This document shows, one piece after another, positions 54,116-63,700 of a stretch of 64,000 nt of DNA. The position numbers and the translations under genes were made by a program. How positions within the stretch are numbered: position 1 is the stretch's first letter; each line of letters opens with the position of its first letter. The stretch covers positions 62,001-126,000 of the forward strand of contig NZ_SWCM01000009.1 in NCBI RefSeq assembly GCF_005116645.1, written 5' to 3'. Below the pieces are notes generated by a model that was not told the DNA's origin, ran no database searches, and saw nothing but the letters and a program-made list of their open reading frames with translations. Source of the DNA: Desulfopila sp. IMCC35006 (GTDB taxonomy: Bacteria; Desulfobacterota; Desulfobulbia; Desulfobulbales; Desulfocapsaceae).

Positions 54116-55747
54116 ATGTCGCAATCCCCCCTCGACCAGCCTGCAGTAAAAGGCCACAACACTCTAGAAACCGATGTCCTCATCATCGGCGGCGGCGTCA
54201 CCGGCGCAGGAATCATGCGCGATCTCGCCCTGCGCGGACTGCACACCCTGCTCATCGATAAACGCGACCTGTGCGCCGGAGCCTCCGGCGGCAACCACGG
54301 CCTGCTGCATTCCGGCGGACGCTATGTTTCGAACGACCGCCATTCGGCGATTGAATGCCGGATTGAAAACGAAATCCTGAAGCGTTTGGCACCCCAGTGT
54401 GTTGAACAAACCGGCGGCCTGTTTGTTGCCGTGGAAGGCGACGACCTCGAATTTGCCGAGAAATTCCCGCAATTCTGCGCCGCGGCCGGCATCAGTTGTA
54501 CGGAAATCGGCCCGAACGAAGCGCTAAGGATGGAACCGTTGCTGTCGGAAAAACTGGTCAAGGCCTACTTAGTGCCCGATGCAACCGTGGACCCCTTTCG
54601 ACTGGCCCTGGAAAATGTCGCGCATGCCCGGCTGCTCAATGACAGCATTTATCGGCCCCACACCGAAATCATCGATTTCCGGATCGACAACGGGAAGATT
54701 ACTGCCGCGATCTGCCGGGACAATCGCACCGGGGTCATGTTCAATATCCAGGCCAGACAATATGTCAATGCCGGGGGAGCATGGGCCATGAACATCGCGC
54801 AAAAAGCCGGCTGCACCGATGTCAATCTGCTCTACTCAAAAGGCACCCTGCTGGTCAGCCATGACCGCATGGCCGGCCATGTCATCAACCGACTGCGGCC
54901 GCCGGCCGACGGCGACATTCTCGTTCCCGGGGGAACGGTGTCGGTCCTTGGAACCACCTCCGTCCATACCGACAACCTGGAGACCGTCCGCCCCACCGTG
55001 GCTGAGATCGATCGTAATGTCATGGAAGGTGCGGCAATGATCCCAGCCCTGGCCACCGCCCGGTATATCCGGGCGTTTTCCAGGGTTCGGCCCCTGCTGC
55101 AATCTTCACCCGGAGAGGACGGCCGCGCGGCAACCCGTGGCTTTGCCCTGCTCGATCACACCTCCCAGGGATTGACTAATTTTTGCACCATAACCGGGGG
55201 AAAGCTGACCACCTTTCGCCTGATGGCTGAAAAAACTGCCGATCTCGTCGCCCGGCGACTCGGCAACACCCAGGCCTGCACAACCGACAGCGTTGCCCTG
55301 CCGGACGGAGATGCCTGCCGGTGGACCGAACCGGGCGCTGCGCCCCGCTACTGGTATAAAGCCAATAACGCCGATGACATGATCCTGTGCGAATGTGAAA
55401 TGGTTCCTCAATCGGCCATCGATGAAATTGTCAAATGCGCTCCGGGGGCCGAAGCAGAGATGACCCTGGAGGCAATTGCCCTCAGATCCCGTGCCGGCAA
55501 AGGACCTTGCCAGGGTTCGTTTTGCGGCATTCGTATCGCCTCCTATCTTTATGACCGGGGGTACTATCGCGACACAACCGGCCTGACCCACATGCGCGAT
55601 TTTTTCAACGAACGATTTAAAGGCATGCGCACGGTTATCTGGGGCCGACAGGCGGCGCAGATGGAACTGGCGGAAGCGCTCCATTGCGGGCTGCTCGGAC
55701 TCGACAATCTGGATAGTGACTGTCCAGAAATGGCTATTTTGCCCTAA
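54116..55747 (+). CDS. glpA: Anaerobic glycerol-3-phosphate dehydrogenase subunit A
   Basis: A 543-residue FAD subunit. The FAD loop is VLIIGGGVTGAGIMRDLALRG. The C-terminal BFD-like [2Fe-2S] domain is complete, with cysteines in ILCECE and GPCQGSFCG. It acts with GlpB and a membrane-anchoring iron-sulfur subunit to oxidise glycerol-3-phosphate to dihydroxyacetone phosphate with electron transfer to the quinone pool. The last ten residues (SDCPEMAILP) and stop lie inside the palindromic element at 55714-55858, so the C-terminus has probably been altered by that insertion. Confidence 0.94.
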   Translation: MSQSPLDQPAVKGHNTLETDVLIIGGGVTGAGIMRDLALRGLHTLLIDKRDLCAGASGGNHGLLHSGGRYVSNDRHSAIECRIENEILKRLAPQCVEQTGGLFVAVEGDDLEFAEKFPQFCAAAGISCTEIGPNEALRMEPLLSEKLVKAYLVPDATVDPFRLALENVAHARLLNDSIYRPHTEIIDFRIDNGKITAAICRDNRTGVMFNIQARQYVNAGGAWAMNIAQKAGCTDVNLLYSKGTLLVSHDRMAGHVINRLRPPADGDILVPGGTVSVLGTTSVHTDNLETVRPTVAEIDRNVMEGAAMIPALATARYIRAFSRVRPLLQSSPGEDGRAATRGFALLDHTSQGLTNFCTITGGKLTTFRLMAEKTADLVARRLGNTQACTTDSVALPDGDACRWTEPGAAPRYWYKANNADDMILCECEMVPQSAIDEIVKCAPGAEAEMTLEAIALRSRAGKGPCQGSFCGIRIASYLYDRGYYRDTTGLTHMRDFFNERFKGMRTVIWGRQAAQMELAEALHCGLLGLDNLDSDCPEMAILP

Positions 55748-55858
55748 CTATTCGTTGCTCTCGAAATTTAATCTTCGGAATATCATATATATGCCTGTGG
55801 TTAAATTCATCGAGAGCCTCTATTTAGAACAAAATATCTCATTTCTGAACAGTCACTA
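55714..55858. repeat. 145-bp palindromic (MITE-like) element D
   Basis: Ends are near-identical inverted repeats TAGTGACTGTCCAGAAATG and its copy TAGTGACTGTTCAGAAATG, extending to about 28 bp. Inner arms CTCTCGAAATTTAA / TTAAATTCATCGAGAG also pair, so the whole unit is one imperfect palindrome around an AT-rich centre. It has no coding capacity. It contains the 3' end and stop of glpA and separates it from glpB. Confidence 0.85.
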
Positions 55859-55893
55859 GACGATAAAAATTCATTGAAATAGTGGAGAAGTTC

Positions 55894-57183
55894 ATGAAAG
55901 AAGAAACCCGCCACTTCGAGACCGAACTGGCTGTTGTCGGCTCGGGCCTAGCAGGATGTGCAGCATCTATCTTTGCCCTGAACCGAAAGATCAAAATTGC
56001 CCAGGTCGGCAATACCGGCGCCGTCGCGTATACCACCGGCTATCTCGATCTGCTTGGCGCAGTTGAAGAATCTTCAAAGGCCGTCGAAAATCCATGGGAT
56101 GGCCTGGAATTATTAAAAAAATCGCACCCCGACCATCCACTCAGCCACATCCCGGCACAGGATATAGCCGAGGGTTTCCGCCAGTTCACCACCTTTCTTG
56201 GCGAGTCCGGTATCGCCTACACCGGCCCGCAAGAAACGAATATTACCGCGCTCACTCCCGCCGGAACACTCAAGAAAACCCTCTGTGTACCAGCCACCAT
56301 GGCGGCCGGCCCGCAGGCGTTTGCCGCACAGCGACCTTGCGTGATTATTGATTTTCACGGCCTGAAAGGGTTCAGTGCCCGCGAGGTGGTGGCCAATCTC
56401 CGACATAAATGGCCACAGCTCACTGCTGCACGGGTCGATTTTCCGGATATGGAGAAAGGGGAAATCTACCCGGAAGTCATGGCCCGCGCCCTTGAGGTGG
56501 CCGCAACAAGAACACGGCTCGCCGAACTCCTGCGGGAAGCGGCAGGTGAGATCAAGACTATCGGCCTTCCAGCCCTGCTTGGCATGCACACCCCGGATCT
56601 GGTCCGCAGCGAGCTTGAACGCCTGACCGGTCTTACCATCTTCGAGATTCCGACCATGCCGCCGTCGGTGCCGGGGATTCGTCTGCGGGAGATGTTTGAA
56701 CAGGTGTTCCCGCAAAAGGGCATCACCCTCATCCCGCAGCAGAAAATCACCGCCCTCAGCTTCGCCCCAGACCGCGCACAGCTCAATCTCAGGGACAATT
56801 ACGGTCCCATCGTCATCCATGCCAAGGCAGTCATTCTCGCCACCGGACGCTTTTTGAGCGGCGGCCTGGAGGCTCATATCACCGGCATAACCGAACCCTT
56901 GCTGGATTTGCCGGTGCACCAACCTCCATCGCGTACCGACTGGTATCGCGAGCAATATACCGACCGCCAGGGGCATTTAATCCATAAAGCCGGAATCGAG
57001 ATTGATGCCTCCTGCCGGCCGCTGGGCAAAAACGGTACCCCCTATCACGAACGGCTTTTTGCCGCAGGCATCATCCTCGCCCACCAGGACTGGATTCGTG
57101 GCCGCAGCGGGGCCGGCATCGCCATCGCCACAGCCTATAAAGCGGTACAGGCCGCCGAAGATCTTTTGCACGCACGCATATAA
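55894..57183 (+). CDS. glpB: Anaerobic glycerol-3-phosphate dehydrogenase subunit B
   Basis: A 429-residue flavoprotein subunit. The N-terminal FAD/NAD loop is ELAVVGSGLAGCAASIFAL and the family C-terminus AGIILAHQDWIRGRSGAGIAIATAYKA is present. The ATG at 55894 follows GGAGAAG; a GTG at 55882 is less likely. It lies 35 bases after palindrome D and 112 bases before the iron-sulfur subunit gene. Confidence 0.92.
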   Translation: MKEETRHFETELAVVGSGLAGCAASIFALNRKIKIAQVGNTGAVAYTTGYLDLLGAVEESSKAVENPWDGLELLKKSHPDHPLSHIPAQDIAEGFRQFTTFLGESGIAYTGPQETNITALTPAGTLKKTLCVPATMAAGPQAFAAQRPCVIIDFHGLKGFSAREVVANLRHKWPQLTAARVDFPDMEKGEIYPEVMARALEVAATRTRLAELLREAAGEIKTIGLPALLGMHTPDLVRSELERLTGLTIFEIPTMPPSVPGIRLREMFEQVFPQKGITLIPQQKITALSFAPDRAQLNLRDNYGPIVIHAKAVILATGRFLSGGLEAHITGITEPLLDLPVHQPPSRTDWYREQYTDRQGHLIHKAGIEIDASCRPLGKNGTPYHERLFAAGIILAHQDWIRGRSGAGIAIATAYKAVQAAEDLLHARI

Positions 57184-57213
57184 GTGCCCGAAAGAAAAAG
57201 TGATACTCTCATA

Positions 57214-57290
57214 AAAACTTCATCTTGGGGATGGCTAAGTAAAAAACTTCATATGCGAGGCGTAAGATTTTTTTACGACGCCATCAGGAT
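57214..57290. repeat. AAAAACTTCAT pair and TTTTTTACGA-type motif, copy 3
   Basis: Within the glpB to iron-sulfur subunit gap, AAAAACTTCAT occurs twice (near 57214 and 57244), followed by GATTTTTTTACGACGCCATCA. The latter resembles the motifs at 6038 and 12198. It could be a dispersed repeat or a leader structure. Confidence 0.4.
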
Positions 57291-57295
57291 TGATT

Positions 57296-58576
57296 ATGTC
57301 GGATAAAAAGATACCCACCATCAACTTTAAAGAAAAAGCCATCGAACTGCTGCCGGAAGGAGCAAGCTTTGATGCCTGCCTTACCTGCGGCCTCTGTTCG
57401 TCGGGCTGCCCTGCCTCGGGAATCGAAAACATGGACCCGAGAAAATTCATCCGCATGGCCATGCTTGGCATGAATGAAGAATTATCGACCACACCATGGG
57501 TCTGGTGCTGCACCCAATGCCGGCGTTGCCAGCATGTCTGTCCGATGAATATCGATATTTCCCAGCTGGTCTTTATTGCCCGCGGCAACTGGCCGCAGGA
57601 GGCAAAACCGGCCGGCATCGTCCGCTCCTGCCAGCTTATTCGCTCCACTGATTCGACTTCCGCCATGGGGCTGCCGCCCGATGATTTTATTTTCGTTGTC
57701 GAGGACGTGCTGCAAGAGGTCCGGGAAACCCAGCCTGCCTTTAAAAATCTGCAGGCACCGATGGACAAAAAGGGAGCGCACTTCTTTGTCAACCAGAATT
57801 CCCGCGAACCGATGAACGAGCCGGACGAGATGGTCCCGCTCTGGAAAATATTCGATATGGTTGGTGCCGACTGGACCTACTCTTCCAAGGGGTGGGCGGC
57901 AGAGAATTTCTGCATGTTCTCAGGCGACGAAGAGGCCTGGTACGAAGTCATCAAAACGAGGGTTGATGCGGTCAATGCCTTAGGCTGCAAGGTCTGGCTG
58001 AATACCGAGTGCGGCCACAGCTACTATACCATGTGGAATGCGATAAACCGCTTCGGCATGGAGGCCGATTTTCAGCTGGAAAGCCTGATCACCTATTATG
58101 CCAGATGGATCAGAGAAGGGAAATTGCCGGTCAATAGTGACTGGAACACCAACAACATTACCTTCACCGTGCAGGACCCCTGCATGATAGTGAGAAAGGC
58201 TTACGGCGACGCCATCGCCGAGGATATGCGCTTTGTGGTAAAGAGCCTGGTGGGTGAAGAAAACTTTATCGATATGCAGCCAAACCGCAGCGCCAATTAC
58301 TGCTGCGGCGGGGGCGGCGGTTTTCTCCAGGCGGGCATGACCGAGCACCGGCGAACCTACGGCAAACGAAAATTTGACCAGATCGCCGCAACCGGTGCCG
58401 CCTACGTGCTCACCCCGTGTCATAACTGCCATTCCCAGATGGAGGACATCGGCCATCATTACGGCGGCAACTACGGCGTGGTCCATTTCTGGACACTCAT
58501 CTGCCTTTCGCTTGGCATCCTTGGCGAAAATGAACGGACCTATCTCGGACCGGATCTTTTGGCATTGATCGACTGA
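57296..58576 (+). CDS. HdrD/DsrK-like iron-sulfur protein acting as GlpC
   Basis: A 426-residue protein with two 4Fe-4S motifs (CLTCGLCSSGCPASG, residue 29 on, and CCTQCRRCQHVCPMN, about 74 on) and CCG-type cysteines. The complete set is DPCMIV, YCCGGGGG and PCHNCHSQ; the first CCG region keeps only partial cysteines (NTECGHSYY). The layout resembles HdrD, TmcB or DsrK more than classic E. coli GlpC, but position after glpA and glpB says it takes electrons from that dehydrogenase to the membrane. The start is the ATG at 57296. Confidence 0.82.
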   Translation: MSDKKIPTINFKEKAIELLPEGASFDACLTCGLCSSGCPASGIENMDPRKFIRMAMLGMNEELSTTPWVWCCTQCRRCQHVCPMNIDISQLVFIARGNWPQEAKPAGIVRSCQLIRSTDSTSAMGLPPDDFIFVVEDVLQEVRETQPAFKNLQAPMDKKGAHFFVNQNSREPMNEPDEMVPLWKIFDMVGADWTYSSKGWAAENFCMFSGDEEAWYEVIKTRVDAVNALGCKVWLNTECGHSYYTMWNAINRFGMEADFQLESLITYYARWIREGKLPVNSDWNTNNITFTVQDPCMIVRKAYGDAIAEDMRFVVKSLVGEENFIDMQPNRSANYCCGGGGGFLQAGMTEHRRTYGKRKFDQIAATGAAYVLTPCHNCHSQMEDIGHHYGGNYGVVHFWTLICLSLGILGENERTYLGPDLLALID

Positions 58577-58607
58577 TGTATCGGGAATTTTTCACGCACA
58601 CGTTCTC

Positions 58608-60767
58608 TTATTTCTGATACGGCACAAACTTCAGCGCCGTAATCGTCACGTCAACCGGCGCCGGTTCGTTGTCGCGGCCAAAGGCAATCACCAGTCCCCG
58701 GGTTCCGGCCAGCCCGGGGGTGGCCGGCAGCGGAATGGAAATTTCTTTTTCCTTCTCCGGCGACGCGTCAAACCGGACATATATTTCGTTGGCGAATTGC
58801 TGCGGCACATAGGGGCCGGACGTAACCTTTTGCAACGTAATAAGTGCATGCTCGAGCGGGACCTTCGCGCGATACCGGATATGCAGCTCGCCGCCCGACA
58901 TATTGACGCCGCCTGCCTGCGGCACCGTCAAGGTGACCCGGCCATTCTGCAAGGGACGGCCTTCGATGCGAAACGAATGGTGGTCACGGGAAAGTTTGAT
59001 CGGGCTGCCATCACTCGTCCAGGAAACGATTTGCACCTCCGGTACCAAAAAATCCATGGCGTCCCCGGCCGCATACCAGGCCAGCAGCTTGTCATACAAT
59101 CCTTTTCCTTCGAGATAGCGCCGCATAGCATCCGGCGCGGAGCCAATGGTGCCGAGAAGAAGAGCGAGTGTATGGGCCGTGGTCTGGTATTCGATAGCGG
59201 TGCCGCTTTTGGTGTCATAACCTTCCCACGGCCCGTGTTCGGTAAAAAGACGGGATATCACCGGCCAGTTGGTCCCCAGAAAACGCTCAATCCTGTCCGG
59301 CGCAATCTGGCTGGCAGCCCCCAGAGAGTAAAGCGACGGCGCGGTCGTGATGCGCGCCTCTTCGGCAATGGCGATGTCCGGGATGCCAATGCGGCCGGTG
59401 TATTCGACGCCCTGGCCGCTATAGGCCTCCGACAGGAAACCGGGCAGGTTATTGCGGGCGGCGTAATCCAGCTCGATGTCCACCGTATCACCCAGAATTC
59501 TGCGCCAGGCCGGATTGTCCAGTTCCTGCATAAACAGGGTCAGGCCGAATGATTGAAAGGCCGATCCTTCCCACGTGGCCAGCGTATACATGTCACCTCC
59601 TGCCTGCCTGCGATACGGCTTTATCTTGAAACCCGCGTTGGCCACAGCCTCTGCCGGAAAGCCATAGCGGAGCGTGACGAACAGGAGCGGTCCGCGGAAT
59701 TCGTTCACCAGATAATTCATATGCCCGACAACATAATTACCCGCGCCATCCTCCCAGCCAAACAGGCGGTCACGCGTGGCATCCCAGCCGAAAGCAAAGG
59801 TCCCGGTTTTGGTGTCAAATAAATGTTCATACCCCGGTTTTTGGTTCTCCAGAAACGTCTCCAGCCTTCTTCGCAGCCCGGCAATGGCGGGATCGTCCTT
59901 ACATTCCGGATGCAGCAGCGCGCCGATGGCCTTGGCCACGGATGCCGAGAGATTGGCGTTGTCGCCGAAAACGATCTGCACCACCCGCCTGTCCATCAGC
60001 GCCAGGACCCGCGCCTTCATTGCATCGTCCGCGTAGGGGGCCAGCGGGCCATCGAAATTATTCTTGCCGTAGTGCGCGCTTCTTTTGATGTCCGCCTCGC
60101 GGCCGTTAAGGCGGGGGATAATCCAGCCCTTTTCGCGCATTCCCTGCCACAGGGCCTCGGCGGTTTGCGGTCCGAAAGCGTCGACAAATTGCTGTTTCTC
60201 GAGGATTTCCGACAGGGGGGGCAACCGTTGCGAATTGTCAAAGCCGATGAAATTCACCAGCAAACCCAGGGCGCTCAGTCGCGGGTCCTGCTGGTCCTGC
60301 AGCAGGCTGTCAATACAATGTGCCAGCTGCTTCTGGGCCTCGACGCGAGACAGATACGGGTTGTCCGCGTACCCGGCTGTGATGTTGGCCAGCAACTCCA
60401 GCCACTCGCCGATGGCGGTCAATTGGGTGAATTGACGCAGGTAAAGGCCCCGTTTCGGCTCCTGGTTCCAGCCTTCAAAGGGATACCCCGACGTCTGGTC
60501 GGTCATGAGCTCGGCGGCGCCGGCATAGCGCAATGCGTTCTCGAGCAGCAGCCTGGTGTGCGTGTGCGCCGGATTGACCTTCGGAAAATTGAACGGTGTC
60601 GGCTGGCACTGCGCCGTCCGGCAGACTGCCAGCAGCATCAGCAACATTGCCGGCAGCAACGCGGCCAATACCAACCGGCAGACTCTGTCTCGATACCGCT
60701 TGCAGCTGGCTGTAATGTGCGACCGGTTCGACTTCAGGCCTTCTTGTTGAACAGTTTTCCAATGCAA
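58608..60767 (-). CDS. Secreted protein of likely glycan-active (alpha/alpha barrel) type
   Basis: A 719-residue protein with a hydrophobic N-terminal export segment (LVLAALLPAMLLMLLAVCRTAQC, about 32-54). The middle 450 residues are rich in aromatic helix patterns (LFGWEDGAGNYVVGHMNYLVNEF, TLATWEGSAFQSFGLTLFMQEL, FTEHGPWEGYDTKSGTAIEYQTTAH), which suggest an alpha/alpha-barrel glycoside hydrolase or lyase; I cannot name the family. The C-terminal 150 residues look like a beta-sandwich carbohydrate-binding domain. The start is a TTG at 60767 behind GGGAGG, one base after the GH94 stop, implying coupling. Confidence 0.6.
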   Translation of the reverse strand: MHWKTVQQEGLKSNRSHITASCKRYRDRVCRLVLAALLPAMLLMLLAVCRTAQCQPTPFNFPKVNPAHTHTRLLLENALRYAGAAELMTDQTSGYPFEGWNQEPKRGLYLRQFTQLTAIGEWLELLANITAGYADNPYLSRVEAQKQLAHCIDSLLQDQQDPRLSALGLLVNFIGFDNSQRLPPLSEILEKQQFVDAFGPQTAEALWQGMREKGWIIPRLNGREADIKRSAHYGKNNFDGPLAPYADDAMKARVLALMDRRVVQIVFGDNANLSASVAKAIGALLHPECKDDPAIAGLRRRLETFLENQKPGYEHLFDTKTGTFAFGWDATRDRLFGWEDGAGNYVVGHMNYLVNEFRGPLLFVTLRYGFPAEAVANAGFKIKPYRRQAGGDMYTLATWEGSAFQSFGLTLFMQELDNPAWRRILGDTVDIELDYAARNNLPGFLSEAYSGQGVEYTGRIGIPDIAIAEEARITTAPSLYSLGAASQIAPDRIERFLGTNWPVISRLFTEHGPWEGYDTKSGTAIEYQTTAHTLALLLGTIGSAPDAMRRYLEGKGLYDKLLAWYAAGDAMDFLVPEVQIVSWTSDGSPIKLSRDHHSFRIEGRPLQNGRVTLTVPQAGGVNMSGGELHIRYRAKVPLEHALITLQKVTSGPYVPQQFANEIYVRFDASPEKEKEISIPLPATPGLAGTRGLVIAFGRDNEPAPVDVTITALKFVPYQK

Positions 60768-60768
60768 A

Positions 60769-63700
60769 TCAGGGTACCTCCCGCTGCACGTGCAGAATTT
60801 TCAGATCACCGCGAGGCAGGGCCATGTCAGCGGGCAACACCACGCGATTGTTGACCAGCGCCGCACCAATCACCCCCTCGCAGGCTTGCCGCAGCATCCA
60901 GCCCGCAGCGCCGGTGTAGCCGTTCCATCCCATGCGGCCCGGTTCAAAGTGGGTGAGCAGGTCCGCTGCCTGCTTATTTGGCTGGCCGCCGTACACTTCC
61001 ATTTTATCAGGTGCTACGTGCGAAAGCGGCGCGATTTTGCGCCACAGGCGGATCGTGGTATCACGATACAACTGCGCCGTCGCAAGTTCGCCGTCAATTG
61101 CGCACTGCTCGGCGAGCAGCCGCGCGGCACCAATCAGCCACTGCACACCGTGGCAATACATGCCGTTCTCCCGCACCCCTTCCGGATAATGGCTGCTCCG
61201 GCCCAGATATGGCCGGGAATCTTCGCGCAAGGCCGGCCAGCCCAGCAGAATGACGTCGTCGCGCTCAAGCAATCGCAGAGCGGTATCGAACATGATGCGA
61301 CCGCGCTTGCGGTTGATACCGGACATCACCGCCCAAGCGGCGGTCAGCGCGTCTATCTCCCAGACACCGCTGCCCTGGACCCCGATTTCCGTGCCGTTAT
61401 CGTGGATCGCCCGCAAATAGCGGTCGCCGCGCCACATCTCTTCGATGGCGGCGCGCAATGCGTCCAGACGCTTACAATACAATTGCCGCCGCACAGCACC
61501 TTTACGTTTTTCGATCACCGCGAGGAGATCTTCCAGGATTCTGTGCAGGAAAAAACCCAGCCAGACACTCTCCCCGCAGCCTTCGGAGCCGATGGCATCC
61601 AGTCCGTCGTTCCAGTCGCCCGTGCCGATGAGCGGCAGGCCGTGCACGCCGAGACGTTTTGTCAGAACCAGATCAACCGCACGCAGCACATGGTCGAGGA
61701 GCGTCTCTTCACGGGGCGAGACATGGGCGAACAACCCGGTACCGTGCCGACCTTCGGGCAACGGCGGCAACGGGGTTTCTGCCGCAAGATACGACAGCTT
61801 CTCATCGAGAATGGACTCGTCGCCGCTCAGGCGCACATAGTCGGCGGTGGCCCAGCCGAGCCAGAGCAGGTTGTCGGAGGAATGGGTGCGCGCCCCCAGA
61901 CCCGTACTGCCATTCTGCTGGAGAAAGAACCAATGCAGCACGTCGCCCGCAAGAAACTGCTGCCGCCCGTGCAGCAAGATCTGCCGCCGCGCCAGGGCCG
62001 GGTCCACCCAGAGTAAATTAACCGCATCCTGCAGCTGGTCGCGGAAACCAAACGCACCGCTTGCCTGGTAAAACCCTCGGCGCGCCCAGAGGCGTTCGGC
62101 GAGCGCCTGGTATATCAGCCAGTGCAGCTGGCGGTCGAATTGCGGGTCGTTCGTTGCAACCTGCAGGGGCCGCATCATATCAAGCCACCAGGCACGGGTG
62201 GCAGCCAGCTTCGCCTGTACAGCCGAAACCGTCCGGCACCGCGCTGCAACCGCATCCGCCTGGTGGTGCGTATCGCTCTGGCCGAGGGTGACCGAGATCG
62301 TGCGCGACTCGCCGGCGGGAATGACCACTGTGACGAGAAAACTGGCGATGGCTGTCAGGTCATCGGTTGGCCCGTCCCACGGTTCGCCACTCTCCACCAT
62401 TACCGGATGAGCAGGAAGACGGCCCGGGCCGAAGAAACAGCCGCGCCGGGTCTCAATTCTCTCCGGCGTCTCGGAAATAGCCACAAACGCCGGACCGGAA
62501 CGAAAACTGTTGCGGGGATTGGTGAAAGAGATGGTCCCGTTGGCCGCATCCACTTGAATATTCAATGGTCCGGAGTTTTCCGGATGGTCGGCGAGAGTCA
62601 TGCGGAAATACGGCGCAAGGCGGATTTTTCTGGGTGCATCGCCATCATTGCGAAGAGTGAGCAGATACAATCCTGCCGGCTCATCGGGCGGCACGAACAC
62701 CGTCAGTTCCGTAGCAAGCCTGCCGCGCTGCATCGAAAACGTCGCTGTCCCGTCCAGGCCGAAATCGGTTGCGTAGATGGCTTCAGTGTCGCGCAGCGGC
62801 AGATACGTGGGCGAGAGCCAGAGCCGCTCCTCGACATCATAGAGGTAGAATAGTTCCGACGGCAGTTCGTTGGTCACCGTGTCGGCCCAGTCCGTCGTGA
62901 GCCGGTTCTGCTGTGCGTTCAGGCTGGCCGAGCTGTGCAGTCCGCGATTGGTCACGCAAAGAACGTGGCCGAGCGCGTTCGCCATCGTGTGGTCGAACGG
63001 GCGCGGCGTGAACGGTGTGTTGACCCGCAAGGTGTTGCCGCCATCGGAGAAGGCACAATATGGCAGCGGGGTGCCGGGGGGAATTTCACCGTGGCCGATA
63101 TGCGGTTTGGCCGGAGCCTCGTCATCGCCGTTTTTCTCACAGTACGTCGTTTGGGGATCAGCCTGATGAGGCAAATGGAACGAAATTAAATCCACGACAT
63201 GCTGCCGATCTTCGACGCAGCCCATCAAGAGTCGCACGGTGCCGGACGCACCACGCGCCAGGGAAAGGTTCAGCAACAAGCTGCCGATGGCATCAAAGCT
63301 CGGACACGCCTCCGTGTTGATCGGTTTTAAAAACGCGAGCGTCTCCAGCACGCGGGGCCTCCACAGACAGCCCGCCCGACCGATAAAGTCGACGCGCCCC
63401 TGTAAAAATCCATCCGGTGGTGTTCCCGCCGCCAGGAAGCCGATCTGTCCAGTGTCGTGATGCTCCGCTATCAGGGCATTTACGCCGGCATCGTAATGTA
63501 ATTCGTGGAAAAGACGGTTGTACTGGGTGTGATTGCGGTCGGCCTGCGGGGAATTCAACACCCATTCCAGATACGGCACAATCCCCAGTTCACGTGCACA
63601 CAAGCCTCGATTTGTCACGGTGATTTCCCAGAGCTCGACGGCCTCGGCATCTGCCGGCAGGGTGACGCGGACCACTGTCTCGATTTCGCTCTCCGTCTGG

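Noticed and set aside
60790-62016. Plus-strand frame of 408 codons opposite the GH94 gene
   Set aside because: Antisense shadow in GC-rich DNA; the minus-strand protein has a full GH94 catalytic motif.
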